A stretch of DNA of 53,030 nucleotides from Cylindrotheca closterium (Eukaryota > Bacillariophyta > Bacillariophyceae > Bacillariales > Bacillariaceae). The translations under genes and the position numbers were made by a program. The DNA lies in NCBI GenBank assembly GCA_933822405.4, contig CAKOGP040000480.1, forward strand, positions 8,218 through 61,247. The letters run 5' to 3'. The notes under the pieces are model-generated. The model was not told where the DNA came from. It saw only the letters and a program-made list of their open reading frames with translations, and did not search any database. Below are positions 1 through 10,982 of this stretch, piece after piece (position 1 is the stretch's first letter; each line of letters starts with the position of its first letter).

Positions 1-140
1 TCCGACAGACTCGCGTCCGGCATACTTGCGTCAAATCCCGACATCTTGCACGATCAAATTCCGATCGCACGTGTCGAAAACCTCGTACTTGAATAGTTTC
101 GTTTGGAACGTAAAAACTCATATTTTGTCATATCCCAACA
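1..140 (-). repeat. Copia family A LTR, 5' part only (cut by window edge)
   Basis: On the minus strand this begins TGTTGGGATATGAC at position 140 and matches the first part of the four longer family A LTRs at 12061, 29677, 38526 and 39056. The rest lies outside the window. It could be a solo LTR or the LTR of a minus-strand element. The sequence after 140 shows no family A gag. Confidence 0.8.
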
Positions 141-988
141 CTTCCCATCAAAGACAAACAACACAACAACTCGCGGATCGACTTTCAGCGTTTCGCAAGT
201 TCTTTTTTGGGCTCCCATCAAGCCCATCCCACCGTTCGATTTGAATTAATTTCTGAGGCACAGTACTCATACGATTTAATTCGAACAAAGAACTTGGTTT
301 CTACAGGCGCCCAAGTTATTTTTCAAGGTTCGGGACGACAAAATTTTGGAGTGCTCGGCTAGTAGCGGCCCTATCGCTGTAGTTGTAAGGTATTGGAGTT
401 TTACTTATTTTATCGATCGCTATCGATACAGCGTTGAGTGTCGCCAACTCCTTTCGTCGTCAAGGAGTTTTCTTCAGAACCAAGGGATCCGAATCTTTCA
501 ACCGGTCGAATAGCTTCTGTGGTGGAAGTCCCGCTTCGAAGGTTCACCTTCCCTCGCGAAGTAAAACGCCGGACCTACACCAGACGCCCCAGGAACGAAT
601 TTTTGTTGTGCAAGCAATTGACTCAGGCGTGTCTGCTTTTCCTCTTCTACTTTGGGATTGCATCGGTTCCAGTCCAACGTTAGGACCGTCCTCAGACTCA
701 GGGCGTACACAAATTAGAGTTCGCAGGGTCATCCTACCTGTAATAGACTTGTTTGCTTGCATTCACCAGGGGTTCTAACTCGCTACTCCGGGCAAGTCAG
801 GTCACCGGTCCTCCGTGCTGTGTCCCTTCCTACCTATCAGCTTGGCCGGTGACCAAGGATTGTTCCTGTGCTCAGCTTCTCACAGGATAGGGGGGTTAAT
901 CGATCTATAGCAAAGGTCGCCTCTGACTTTATATACTTTTAAATTATTTTTGAAGTCAGGCTCTACTACTGCTCTTTATTGTCCTACT
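141..988. other. Leader region before the CoDi gag; no gene seen
   Basis: About 850 bases without a convincing gene. Short open frames (for example 434-778) overlap each other on both strands and have no recognisable domain. The stretch probably includes the 5' untranslated part of the copia element that starts at 989. The element's own 5' LTR is not visible: nothing here matches the 3' LTR at 5019. Confidence 0.5.
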
Positions 989-3900
989 ATGAGCACCGAA
1001 GGTGAACTACAAGCCCAACGTCGTGACCAAACTCGCGAGCAGCGTCCAACCTTGTCAAGAGGAGGATCTGTATCCTCTCAATCGTTTCATGCGTCCTTAG
1101 GTTTGGGATCTAATTCTCCCACGCAACCATCAACAACCCGCCACTGTCCTCCTGGTCATTGTCCAGAGAGTCTAGAACACATTCTGGTTGAGGTTCTCGA
1201 TCTCCCTCCAGATGGTATTCTTGCTCAAGCATTGAAGCATGCTAAAACTACCTGCTTCGTTGACCTCATGGCTATGACCGATGTGGCGATTGACTCTCTT
1301 GTTTATCCAAGCAGTCAAACACCTAATGATGAAGGCAACTTCCAAGATGATCAACTTGCCCTGGTACCACTGTCCATTTGCAGTCTCATCAAGGTCATCC
1401 AAGGGTACGTTTACTACCGCAAACATGTCCATAACGACCCTGTCAACCCTGACAACTGCATGGATATTGACTACGGAAGTGTACTCGGCTATAGAGCTTC
1501 TGGAGAGTTCTTAACTTTTGGTAATAGAACTATTCCACAACCTATTATCCAGAAACCAAGTCGTCGTACCCCTGCTGATGAATTCGATAGAAGCATCAGA
1601 CGAGAACCGTCGTCTTTCCCTACTTTCAGCAATGACAAGCAATGGGAAAACTATAATCGTAATCTCGCAGCCATCTGTCGCACTTACGGTCTACAAAATG
1701 TCCTTAATCACAAGTACCGCCCACAAACTGTTGATAAAAAGGACCTCTTTGACCGTCAGCAGGCGTTCATGTATCAAGTCTTTACCACGACTCTCCTCAC
1801 CGATAAAGGCAAGCAATTTGTTCGTGAGCATCAAGCAACCTTCGATGCGCAGAAAATTTACAATCAACTTGCTAAAGCCTACACTAAGTCTGTTAAAGCT
1901 GATGCCACCGCTACTGGACTTCTACAATGGATTATGACCGCTAGGCTTGATGATTCATGGCGCAACACACATGAATCATTCATCATCCATTGGCAAGAAC
2001 AAGTACGCAAATACCACACCTTGGCAGACATTAGTCAAAGGATGCCAGAAACCCAGCAACACCTGCTACTCGAACAAGCCCTTATTGCTGTCCCTTATCT
2101 CGATGAGATTCAGAGACTCTCTAGGATTCTTGAGATGCAAACGGGTAAGGCAATCATTTTTGATGACTATGTCACACTGGTGGAATCTGCAGCCCAAAGT
2201 TACGACACTTGGCAAGTCTCCAAGCCTAAGCCAAATACAAATAATCCTAGTAGAGACGTCTACTTTACTGGTGTTGATTCCGGCTTAGACGATGACAACC
2301 TCGATATCAAATTTAACATTGATCCTGATATTGCACCGCTTCCTGATAAAGCAAAGGCTGTTATTCTTGGAGCATCTTCCGAACCTGCATGGCCGTCACC
2401 ACCACCACTGCCCCCACCTCTGCCACCGCGCCGTTTGGTCAATCTTCATGACATCACGGCTGCTGAACTCCTCGACCACTTCCAGGATGGGAGCATGGGG
2501 AGTGCTTCTGGTGCTCTTCCTCCTGAAGTGGTTGATAATGCCAGAGACAACATCTCAGGGTATGTGACTGAACGTCAATCTCTCAGACCTGGAGGAGCAA
2601 ACGGTGGAATTGCTGGTGATGATGTGACCACCTTGTCTCAAACAAATCGTTCTGTAGAGGTTCGAGCCATAGATGATCATCAACTAACGGATGTGTCCAT
2701 CAAAACCCTACCACACATTGTCTTAACCTCTGACAAGAATTGGGATCCTGGTGTTCTAGACTCCAGAGTGGATGAATTTGATCCCAAACCTGACGATGGA
2801 TTGGAAGATCTAGATCCCAAAGTGGACGACATTGACAAATGGACCGACTGTATCACTGGCAATGGATTGGAAGGAGCTAAGAGCCGTTTTGATCAAGTAG
2901 ATATCCTCAAGAGACATTTTATTTTTGATGAAGCTATTTTTGACGAAGCCATACACTTCTTTGAAACTTTTCAGTATTCATCACCGTTTGATGAACCGTA
3001 CAAGGATTCCGAATGTACAGATACCGGAACAGATTGCCCAGATACTGGACCGGACTATTTTGAGGACACATTAGCTATTGACATACCTTCCAAACGTCGA
3101 TGTAACACAAGTTGCAAGGTTTGTTTTGGTCATGGTATTTGGCCCGGCAATGGGGAGCAACCAGACACTGGACCTCCACAAAGAAACAAGCAAGGGCACA
3201 AGACTTTGCCACTAGCTGATACTATGGTGTACAAGAACCCAAGCTCAGCAGTGAAGTCTCATGAACGCAACTGGGAGCGACTACGTCAATATTTTGCGTG
3301 GTTACCTAAGCATTCTTTTCACTGTACTACTACTGATCTGGCTAGATCTCCCACGAACGCCCACCATGAACACAAATATCGTCCTCTGTCTCCACTTCCA
3401 GAGCCAATCAGTTGCATGGTCGTCTTGGTAGGCATCGCCAAGCATGATTGTCACGACATGACCAACATATTTCTGTTTCTTGAAACAAACAACGTCTTGT
3501 TACCTTCTGACATCTGCTCTGCTCTACCACCTACCGGACTACACAAACGTCTTGTTCTACCTGATGGGGAGGAGTTAGTGCTCCCTACAATAACCAAATC
3601 AATTGATCTATCTGATGGGGAGGAGTTGACACCCCCTCGCAAAATCAAATCTAGAGACCATAAGTCCCTCAAGACCATTGTTCATTCTAGTGATGCTGAA
3701 TCAGAGATAGAAGACGTTCTTTTAGAAGAAAAGGACCTCATTGGACAGACTTTCCTTCTCTCACCAGATGATGAAGGTTATGTTCAACGTGCTAAGATTG
3801 TTGAGCTTAATTATAAGCACAATTGCAACACGGACATTCAGCCTGCACGCATTCAACTATGCTTGAACATTGATAAAGGCAAATATGAACATGTTATGGC

Positions 3901-3994
3901 TTACCATGAGATCCACAAGTGGTCAGAAACTGACAAGGACAACCCCATAGATACAAAGCTGAAGCAAGTTGTATGCCACCATCACTACATTTGA
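989..3994 (+). pseudogene. CoDi-type copia gag-pol, first part (integrase core deleted)
   Basis: Gag and part of pol of a Ty1/copia retrotransposon of diatom CoDi type. The frame opens upstream at TTG 950, but the first ATG is 989 (MSTEGELQAQ). Roughly residues 60-460 are the capsid-like gag, with conserved wording such as ARLDDSWRNTHESFIIHW. A proline run follows near residue 480, then an acidic linker containing IVLTSDKNWDP, which in these elements lies after the protease. A pre-integrase piece (NWERLRQYFAWLPK) follows, and then the frame jumps to the post-integrase linker (TFLLSPDDEGYVQRAKIVE). No DDE integrase core and no DSG protease motif is visible, so both appear deleted in frame. The frame ends at TGA 3992-3994. 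The same reading frame stays open beyond it to 4990, so this stop is either a late mutation or a readthrough point. Confidence 0.8.
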
Positions 3995-4990
3995 CTTGAA
4001 CAGCCTTCTTATTACCTGGGTCTGACTTACAGTATGACCATTGGATGGAAACATGGGGAGAATACCCCAGAACCACTGAACATCACTGGAGCCAATGAAT
4101 CAGTGACCTACGCTATATACTCAAGAAATCATAACCTACCAGAAAATCAAGGTTGTAAACTTCTTCAAAATATAGTGAAGGACAAGAGGAAATTCCTCTG
4201 TCCAACCAATCAAGTCAAGCTGAGATTGCTACATGCTACTACACCAAAGTATCTGTACAACTACAACATCCAGGAGGACCACAATGGCGTCCTTCGACTT
4301 GACAAACTCCATGGCAACACCAACTGGAAGCATGCCACCAAAGTTGAGATGGATCTGCTTGCAACGTACAAGGTCCTTGTGGATATGGGGAGAGGAACCC
4401 CATTGCCAAAAGATCACCAAACGTTCAGAGTCCAACTTGTCAATGCCCTTAAACATTTTGACAAACACAAGCCCAGGCTCCTACCGTTTGGTGACCTTAC
4501 CTATGTACTGCCAAACAAAACAAAACCTAGCTGTCTATTGACAGACCAATCTGTTGTGGTTATAATCCATCATATGTTGAATGGAACCCCAATCGGTTTC
4601 TTCTCTAAGGAGCAGTCAAATGTTGAGACTGCTACTTATGGTTCTGAGTTTGTAGCCACTCAAACCTATGTCAAACAGATCATGGATCTTCAACAGACCT
4701 TGAGGTACCTTGGTGTGCCAATCAAAGGTCAAAGCTACATGTTTGGTGACAATGAATGTGTTGTGAACAGTTCTTCCCGACCTGAAGCAAAGCTACACAA
4801 GGGGCATGTTGCATTGTCGTTCCACCGTGTGAGAGAAGCAGTAGCATGTAACATGCTATCTTTTATCCACATTGACGGTGTTCTTAACCCTGCTGATATT
4901 CTCAGCAAGCATCGGGGCCATCAGCAAATCTGGCCACTATTACGGACTCTAATGTTCTGGTCTGGTGATACTGCTGATCAAGAGGAATAG
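3995..4990 (+). pseudogene. CoDi-type copia pol, RT start plus RNase H (RT palm deleted)
   Basis: This continues the frame of the upstream gag-pol after one TGA. It holds the usual CoDi linker (ENTPEPLNITGANESVTYAI), then the first part of the reverse transcriptase (NWKHATKVEMDLL). The text then passes directly to the RNase H domain. The RT palm with its YVDD-type active site is absent, so the element cannot copy itself. The RNase H part keeps the CoDi block around ATYGSEFVATQTYVKQIMDL and the late ADILSKH motif. The frame ends at TAG 4988-4990, about 30 bases before the polypurine tract and LTR. The open frame after large deletions suggests either in-frame loss or a recently inactivated element. 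Confidence 0.8.
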
Positions 4991-5018
4991 GTCCTCTCAC
5001 TTTGCCCCATTTGGGGAG

Positions 5019-5385
5019 TGACAGAATTCTAATAGGAACGGGACTCGTGACTCGACCTATAGGATTACCAGGTTGAAGTGTAGCCTGTGCCTTGCACGCG
5101 TTGCCTGTGCGTGAACCGCTACACACCATTGATTTAACGTAGAGAATGCTGAGTCATCAGCGTTCTGCGATAATTCTAGAGATTTGCATGGAAAAGTGAT
5201 GAACGATCGCTTTTCTCACTGCACGTTGTTTTACCTGAATTGATCTTTATCTTCTTGTGAAATAGCAGTCGCACTATAGGCTTTAAGTCTATTCATCTAT
5301 TCTTCATTTATTTCTGTCAAGACGGACAGACAGAATGTCCGATCAAATGATTCACATGCACGATCCATCGCTCAAAGGAGTGTGT
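5019..5385 (+). repeat. CoDi copia 3' LTR (start exact, end uncertain)
   Basis: A purine-rich tract TTGGGGAG at 5011-5018 lies directly before TGACAGAATTCTAATAGG, as expected for a polypurine tract followed by an LTR. The same LTR start appears on the minus strand at 38286, with different sequence outside it, so the boundary at 5019 is supported by two copies. The 3' end is not defined because no second complete copy is present. Confidence 0.6.
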
Positions 5386-5886
5386 TGGGAATTCACGTGC
5401 GCGTGTAAGAACTAATGAAGTACTGTTGGAACTAACAAAGTACTTGTGGAAAATCCAGGTTTATATGGATTAAAAGTGGTCTTCAGGCATGACAAATAGA
5501 TAGGATATACCGGTAGCTGGGTCAGAACCAGCTTGTCACATTTTTGAGGACCAGACTGGCTGTTTTAGCCAACATATCCTTTGTCAGAGCAATTGACAAT
5601 TGAGTGGTCAAATTTGATCAGGTTTTGTAGTTGAGACGTCCCTGACCTTGGTCAGCTACAGTCATGATCAAATTCGGGTCCTGCTCCGGCGGGTTGATGA
5701 TGCTATCCTTCATGTTGACTTAAATTTAATTCCTGTTTCAACAACAACAACTGTTTTCCTGTACGTACGAAACGCGTAGGACTGGTACAGTTTTGTTTTG
5801 GAGAAGTTTGTGGAAAAATAATTTCTACCTTTGAGTTTTGATTTTTGATTTCTGAATTTTATAAATTTGGCGTCGGACCACCTCAT
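5386..5886. other. No gene recognised
   Basis: About 500 bases of AT-rich sequence between the CoDi LTR and the LINE fragment. I see no open frame with recognisable content. Confidence 0.5.
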
Positions 5887-6487
5887 TTACATCAAACACA
5901 GAGCCGGAGTGGTCATCCCCCCTCCCGTCATCAGCTTCTTCCCTTGAAGGCAAACATAAGCCCAACGTCCCAGCCCTGTCAAATTGCTGCCACCTTCCTT
6001 AGCTCGGTGCAAGACCTGGCTGAGCACTGTCGCAATACATCCTCCCCACTGAAAAGCTGTAGTTGCCAATGATCGTGACTGCTGTTTATTATAGGCGACC
6101 GCCAAATAGAAACCTTTTTGTTTTGCCTTCATGGTCGCCTGACGCATTCTATCGTTCCATCCATGACCCTCTGAGATAGAGGGCCAATATGTTTTGGCCT
6201 CTGCCAACAACGCGATTCCCACTCGTTCATCTTTCAGCCAGGAGTTGATCTGCCGCTGTTTCTCATGGTCACCATCCTCCAGGACGCCGTTGACGTTCTG
6301 GAAGGTAACGCGAGTAGCTAGTGAAGAGCGACAGCGATGATTGTCACCAAGGGAGTCAGTCTCCTGCTGGAAAAGAATGTAAATATTTGTCAAGTGAAGT
6401 GTGGGAAACAACACTGGACGGGCCACTAATTCGAGATCTTCTGCCTGCACGGTGTGACCTAGCAGCAGGCGACCTGGGTCCTCTAAT
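5887..6487 (-). pseudogene. LINE ORF2, endonuclease N-terminal part
   Basis: Start of the endonuclease/exonuclease/phosphatase (AP endonuclease-like) domain that nicks target DNA in LINE retrotransposition. The motif FQNVNG (6300-6290 region), the LAEAKTYWPS block with the metal-binding Glu, and WGGCIATVLSQV are readable and match LINE copy 3 (46195 onward). The catalytic Asp and His region and the reverse transcriptase are missing because the fragment ends near 5887. A small insertion near 6350 shifts the frame relative to ORF2's own start. Confidence 0.75.
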
Positions 6488-7223
6488 GACCCTGCCGCGG
6501 AGCAATGTGCTCCGCGCCCGGCCAAAGAAGGCAACTTTGCAGATCCGCTAGTACCAGATTTGCTAGATGGAGAAGGGAGAAAAAATGGGTGTACACCTCC
6601 CGGCGATGCCGCAGTCAGAGAGGACACAGCTGTCGTAGTATCACCCTCCATCTGATTTGTGTCCACCTGGACCTGAGACGTGTTCCAAGAGCGCTGCTTT
6701 GGCTGCTGAAAGTGAACAGACGTGCTGGTACTACCATCACCCATGAATTGATTGTTGTAATTGATGATGTCAATGTGTCGGTGTAGTTGTCTAACAGGGC
6801 ATTGTATCAAAGACATGGTTGATTCTGAGAGTCTGGATACCGTTCTGCCCATGAAAATAAAGCATTGCCCGTTTGAATGCAATCCAACCTTGTCAACAAT
6901 TGAACTGCCACATCTCCTGAATATAATTGTTCTAACCGCCACTCAGAGAGTTTGGGCACCACTATATTGTAATGATCGATATGGCGAGTGTCTTGGCGCG
7001 CAGCAATTTGTTGTGCCTCCATTTTGTCACCCATTTGTGGCGCTCCTTGTTTGTTGGCGAGTCTCTTGAGTTTGACATCATAGGAATGGACAGGACCTCT
7101 GTCTTTAGGCTGTTCCAAATCAATTCCCAGTCGTTTTTTCACCAATTTTTTCCCAGCTGACTTTACCACGCCCAGCTTTGTTGTATGAGCTGAGACGGCC
7201 TGCGGAGCTGGAGATTTGCCCAT
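6482..7223 (-). pseudogene. LINE ORF1, internally deleted
   Basis: The N-terminal part starts at the ATG of MGKS (7223) and matches LINE copy 3: VEIDLQQPKDRDP there reads LGIDLEQPKDRGP here, and HYNIVVPKLSEWRLEQLYSGD matches HYNCIVPNLSEWWMKNLYSGD. Homology stops near 6807. It resumes near 6740 with the C-terminal tail (STSTSVHFQQPKQRS), which is Ser/Pro/Lys rich. The stop/start overlap found in other copies has decayed to ATTA at 6487-6484. ORF1 therefore runs on into ORF2 sequence here. Its role is unknown; by analogy with other LINEs it may bind element RNA. Confidence 0.7.
6495..6517 (-). promoter_or_regulatory. Hairpin before the LINE ORF1/ORF2 junction (third copy)
   Basis: On the minus strand GCGCGGAGC, loop ACATT, then GCTCCGCGG: eight of nine pairs form, with the outermost pair lost. 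Seven bases later comes the decayed start/stop site (ATTA in place of ATGA). Position and spacing equal the hairpins at 14741 and 46165, while the loop sequence is different. Confidence 0.6.
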
Positions 7224-7532
7224 GTTTTGCCAGTGATTTTTCATTTTTTCTATGTAAAACCAGTACTAGCGCTACGCATGCAGATTGGCTGGTTCTGCTT
7301 GTTTGCGTGTTGTTTCGTTTCTGGTTTATTTTTTTTCTATGTTACAGTATAGTCATATATGATGCTTTCAGATTCGGCTATTGTACATTCTACTCTGACG
7401 GCAATACAATCAACTTTTTGCACCCGTTTGAGGCAATGACTTGATTCCAAAGGTGAAGAGAATACTACCCACTACCTACCTATACCAGTATCAGCAGTTG
7501 ATTTCAATCTGCCATCAGAGAGGAAGACTGCA

Positions 7533-8866
7533 TTGACCCCTGATCAAGGTCCGATGATGCAAGAAGAAAAGAACTTTCTTTTTAATGACTCTTTCATTTG
7601 TGTCCCAACTCAAAAACAATCTTTGGAGTCTATGGGTGAATCAATGAACAAAAAGAAACTAACTCCTATTTCTTTGATGCAATGGGGACTGATTGGAGGA
7701 AAACAGTCTGCGAAACCTCTCCTAGTATTGTTTTATTCAGGTGGTGAAAACACAATGATCCATGCATGATGCATTCCACAAGGCGGGATGGTAAAAATTG
7801 ATCCTAATGTTAAACCTTGTGCAACTGTATCTGGAGTTTCAATGCTAACAAATCCATTGAACTGCAAGACAGGCTCTTTCCAGAGTTAGATCGGCATTGG
7901 CGAATCTACAGTAAAACAGTGACAGTTTTGGATGCACCAAATTGTCCACATGATATTATCCTTGGTTGCAACTTTCTCAATGAACTTGGAATCGTATTCA
8001 ATTTTCAAAACCATCAAGTCAAATGGATTGACAAAATCATTTCCATGAAGTACAAGACTCACTTTCAAAATCACACCAACTGGACTATTGCACTGGATTG
8101 CGGCTACTTGGATATTTTGGATGACTATGACATTGCAGATGATGCTTTCATTGTCGATGCAAAGTATGAAGCAACAACTGGAGCTGAAGTTGCTTCCAAG
8201 CAGGTCCACTTGACGAAACAACAACAAGATCAATTGACAACTGCATTGGAAAATACACAAGAGCTTTTTGATGGAAACCTTGGACACTACAAACATGAGA
8301 AGATCCATTTGGAAGTTGAAGACGGTGCTGTACTGATTCATTCCAAAGCCTATTCCGTTCCTGTGAAACACCAACACGCTTTTCTCAAGGAACTTTGGCA
8401 TTTGGAATCCATCAACGTACTCAAGCAATGTGGTCCAACTGAATGGGCCTCTCCTACATTCATTATTCCAAAGAAGGATGGAAGAGCACAATGGATCAGT
8501 GATCTTTGCAAGTTGAACAAGGTTCTCAAATGTAAAGTGTACCCTTTGCCATTGATTGATGAAGTCGTCTCTTGTCGTGCTGGCTACAAATTCTTTACCA
8601 AACTTGATCTCACCATGATGTATTATTCTTTTGAGCTTGATGATGAAAGCAAGGAATTGTGCACGATTGTCACCCCATATGGAAAATATCAGTACCAACG
8701 AGTGGCAATGGGATTGAAACCAGCTCCTGATGTTGCTCAATACTATATTGAGAAGACATTGCATGGTTTGAAGGAACAAGGTGTTGAAGTCTACATCAAC
8801 AATATTGGACTCTTTTCTAACTCTTATGAAGAACATATGCAATTGATCAAGACTTTTGTTGAATGA
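7533..8866 (+). pseudogene. Gypsy protease and reverse transcriptase, inactive
   Basis: The first part (7533-7769) ends in LLVLFYSGGENTMIHA, which looks like a retroviral-type protease site with DSGG changed to YSGG. After a stop and a frame change, 7817-8866 holds CPHDIILGCNFLNELGIVF, typical of the gypsy protease C-terminal end. The RT fingers and palm follow (WASPTFIIPKKDGRAQWI, KLDLTMMYYSFEL, VAMGLKPAP). The RT active site reads YINN at 8792-8803, where gypsy element 2 has YIDD, so both catalytic Asp are Asn. The frame ends at TGA 8864-8866, in the middle of the conserved text LQEAGFKIN. Confidence 0.85.
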
Positions 8867-9679
8867 CTTCAAGAGGCAGGTTTCAAGATTAATCCTTTGA
8901 AAGGTGAATGGTGTGTTCAAGAAACCAATTTCTTGGGCCATTGGTTGACCCCTGAAGGTGTCAGACCTTGGAAGAAAAAGGATGATGCCATCCCAACATG
9001 AATGCACCTTGCAACATTACTGAACTATGAGCTTTCTTGGGTGCTGTGACCTACTATTGTCACATGTGGCCCCGATGTTCTCACCTTTTGCAACCGTTGA
9101 CAGCTCTCACTGGAACACGCACATTTCAATGGACAGACGAATGTGAAAAAGCTTTCCAATATTTTAATGCTGTATCCCAATCACAACAAGCCCTTTGAAG
9201 TCTATACTGATGCTTCGGACTATCAAATGGGCTGCAAACTCAATGATGCACAAAAGAATTATTCTGTCATGGAAGAAGAAATGTTGGCTATTGTGCATTG
9301 ATTGAAAGAGTTTTGCTTGATGCTTTACGGTACACAATTGCCTATTTTTACAGATCACAAAAATCTCACCTTCCGCATGTTGAATACACAACAAGTTTTA
9401 TGCTGGCGAATGTACATGGAAGAATTTTTGCCTATGTTTAACTATTTGCCTGGAAAAGATAATGTTTTGGCCGACTGTTTCTTGCGTTTACTGCAAATGG
9501 AGAAACCTTCTGGGTGGAAGAATTTGCTTTCTAAAGGTAAATTGATTGCATTTGACAAACTCAATGTCAAAATGGATCCTGAGGATGAAATGTATTCTTT
9601 TGAAGAAGAACTTCTTCTTCCACCTCCATCTGAAGCAGAATTCAATTGTACCTTCAGAGGCATGTTTGCTTGTTGTTGA
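8867..9679 (+). pseudogene. Gypsy RT thumb and RNase H, broken
   Basis: This continues gypsy element 1 with shifts and stops. The region reads [11 protein letters not shown], then a TGA where element 2 has the CGT of ELRAFLG, then [12 protein letters not shown] (RNase H first Asp). A TGA replaces the Cys of VHCLKE at 9299-9301. The last open part (9302-9679) carries the FTDHKNLTFRMLNTQ block and YLPGKDNVLADC, the RNase H C-terminal signature. The part with KPVAYWSRK present in element 2 is missing, an internal deletion. Confidence 0.8.
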
Positions 9680-9889
9680 GATGGTGATCATGGACATGGC
9701 GCTATCAAAAATGATGTGATGCTTGAATCGTTTCTCAATCATCCTCCATTGGAAAATAAAATTCAGTTTCAAAAATCAAAAAACAAACATCACGCATTTT
9801 GCAAAAACAAAAAGTCATCTTCTCTAGTAATTTATCTATGCAATGACCGTGTAGCGACACCGGTTTTTGCTGTGAAAAGAGCTTGATTG

Positions 9890-10393
9890 AGGACTTCAAC
9901 CATGGGCTCTGATGATGATCAATCAGATGAGATGGCTCTGAACTTGACAAAGGCTGCAACTGATCAAGGTCAGGGAGGCCTGGAGGAAAAAACACGTTCA
10001 AATTTGACCACCCAACTGACGGTTGACTTGGTAAAGGATGATCCAAGCGATGACCCCATGGAACTGTTTGAAACCGTTTGGCATGCTTTGATACCTCCCA
10101 AGAGCGGACACAAGCAACCCCCTCCTTCCAAAATCGCCCAGGACGGCGCACTGAAAGGACAGCCGCTTGTTGCCTCTCCCAAGAAACCCAATCCAAGCGA
10201 TGACCCCATGGAATTTGTTGAAAGTATTTGGCATGCTTTGACAACGGCGTTTCCACCAACCATTGATCATTCTTTGGACCAATTCTCAATTGGATGGTCC
10301 ACAAAACAAGGTCAGAACCAGAACAAAATTTTCAACTATTTACACACAACAACAATCCTATTTTATGATGTCTGCGCTGCCCATCAGAAGTGA
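9890..10393 (+). CDS. Unknown protein, internally repeated
   Basis: Open frame of about 165 codons; the likely start is the ATG at 9902 (MGSDDDQSDEMALNL). I do not recognise a family. It is acidic at the start. It carries a repeated motif, DDPMELFETVWHAL near 10050 and DDPMEFVESIWHAL near 10200. The first 145 bases are repeated from 10402 in a different frame. It lies inside the block that separates the two parts of gypsy element 1. It may be captured host sequence or part of an element's untranslated region. No neighbouring gene gives a functional hint. Confidence 0.3.
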   Translation, partial: RTSTMGSDDDQSDEMALNLTKAATDQGQGGLEEKTRSNLTTQLTVDLVKDDPSDDPMELFETVWHALIPPKSGHKQPPPSKIAQDGALKGQPLVASPKKPNPSDDPMEFVESIWHALTTAFPPTIDHSLDQFSIGWSTKQGQNQNKIFNYLHTTTILFYDVCAAHQK

Positions 10394-10401
10394 CCAACAA
10401 C

Positions 10402-10830
10402 CATGGGCTCGAATGACGAAAATCACAAGAGATGGCATTGAAATTGACAAGGACTGCACCTGAGCACGCTCAGGAAGGTCTGGAGGCAACAACCCGCTCG
10501 AATTCTACCACCTTATTGACGGTTGACCTGGTGAAGGACAACCCCAATGCTCGCATTTCCTCCATGTTGTACAGCTTATTTGTCTTGTTTTTTTTCTCTG
10601 GAAAAGATACAGCAGAGCGATTTTCTTGGTCTACCTTTCCAAATCCCCACCAACAGAGTGGGAGCGCCAATCTGCCCATGACAGATGACTTGAGAGAATT
10701 GCATTCAATTCTTTCCTTGGAAAAGGTACCCACAAAATTCCTCTGTATCCCAGGAGATATTCTTGCATCTTGTTTGTACTTCCCCACCAACAGTGGGAGC
10801 GCCAATCTGTCGCCTGACATGATTGACTAG
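10402..10830 (+). pseudogene. Second copy of the unknown repeated sequence
   Basis: It starts with CATGGGCTCGAATGACG, matching the start at 9901, but the frame from this ATG stops after a few codons. The similar peptide (MALKLTRTAPEHAQEG...LTVDLVKDNPN) is read from 10432 and stays open to 10830. A GTGGGAGCGCCAATCTG unit occurs twice, at about 10658 and 10793. The product is unknown. Confidence 0.3.
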
Positions 10831-10982
10831 AGCAACTTTTTTCTTGAAAAATGTTTAACGTGGTTCAAACTTATCTGACGAAAAGCAGCATAGTTCCTGG
10901 CCTCAACAGCCGTATTACACCGGCAGTTGGATACTCTAGAAGTAGCATAAATACCAATTAATGATTCAGTTATATATATATA

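Larger units (their letters stand above)
5887..7340 (-). mobile_element. LINE fragment, 5' end kept, middle of ORF1 deleted
   Basis: The element reads from 7340 downward. Its first bases (ATAGAAAAAA) and the following block with GTAGCGCTAGTACT match the 5' ends of the LINE copies at 12776 and 42875. ORF1's N-terminal part is followed directly by ORF1's C-terminal tail, so several hundred ORF1 codons are missing. The endonuclease part of ORF2 follows and breaks off near 5887, in the middle of the domain. Confidence 0.8.
7341..9790 (+). mobile_element. Ty3/gypsy element 1, 5' portion (decayed)
   Basis: Remnant of a gypsy element carrying protease, reverse transcriptase and RNase H in order. 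It matches gypsy element 2 (47335 onward) through RT and RNase H. It stops at about 9790 after a stretch matching the linker FLNHPPL. Its integrase continuation lies at 12553-12775, so a later insertion plus rearrangement split it. The left end is uncertain; 7341-7532 has no recognised coding sequence. Confidence 0.75.

Noticed and set aside
434..778. Possible small protein before the CoDi gag
   Set aside because: Several overlapping frames on both strands, no homology seen; more likely leader sequence.
5386..5400. TGTTGGGAATTC after AAAGGAGTG, like the start of family A/B LTRs after their polypurine tract
   Set aside because: Only about 7 bases plus a purine tract agree; the following sequence is unlike any LTR here.
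7886..9007. Minus-strand open frame of 373 codons
   Set aside because: It is antisense to the gypsy RT; the plus strand has the clear domains.
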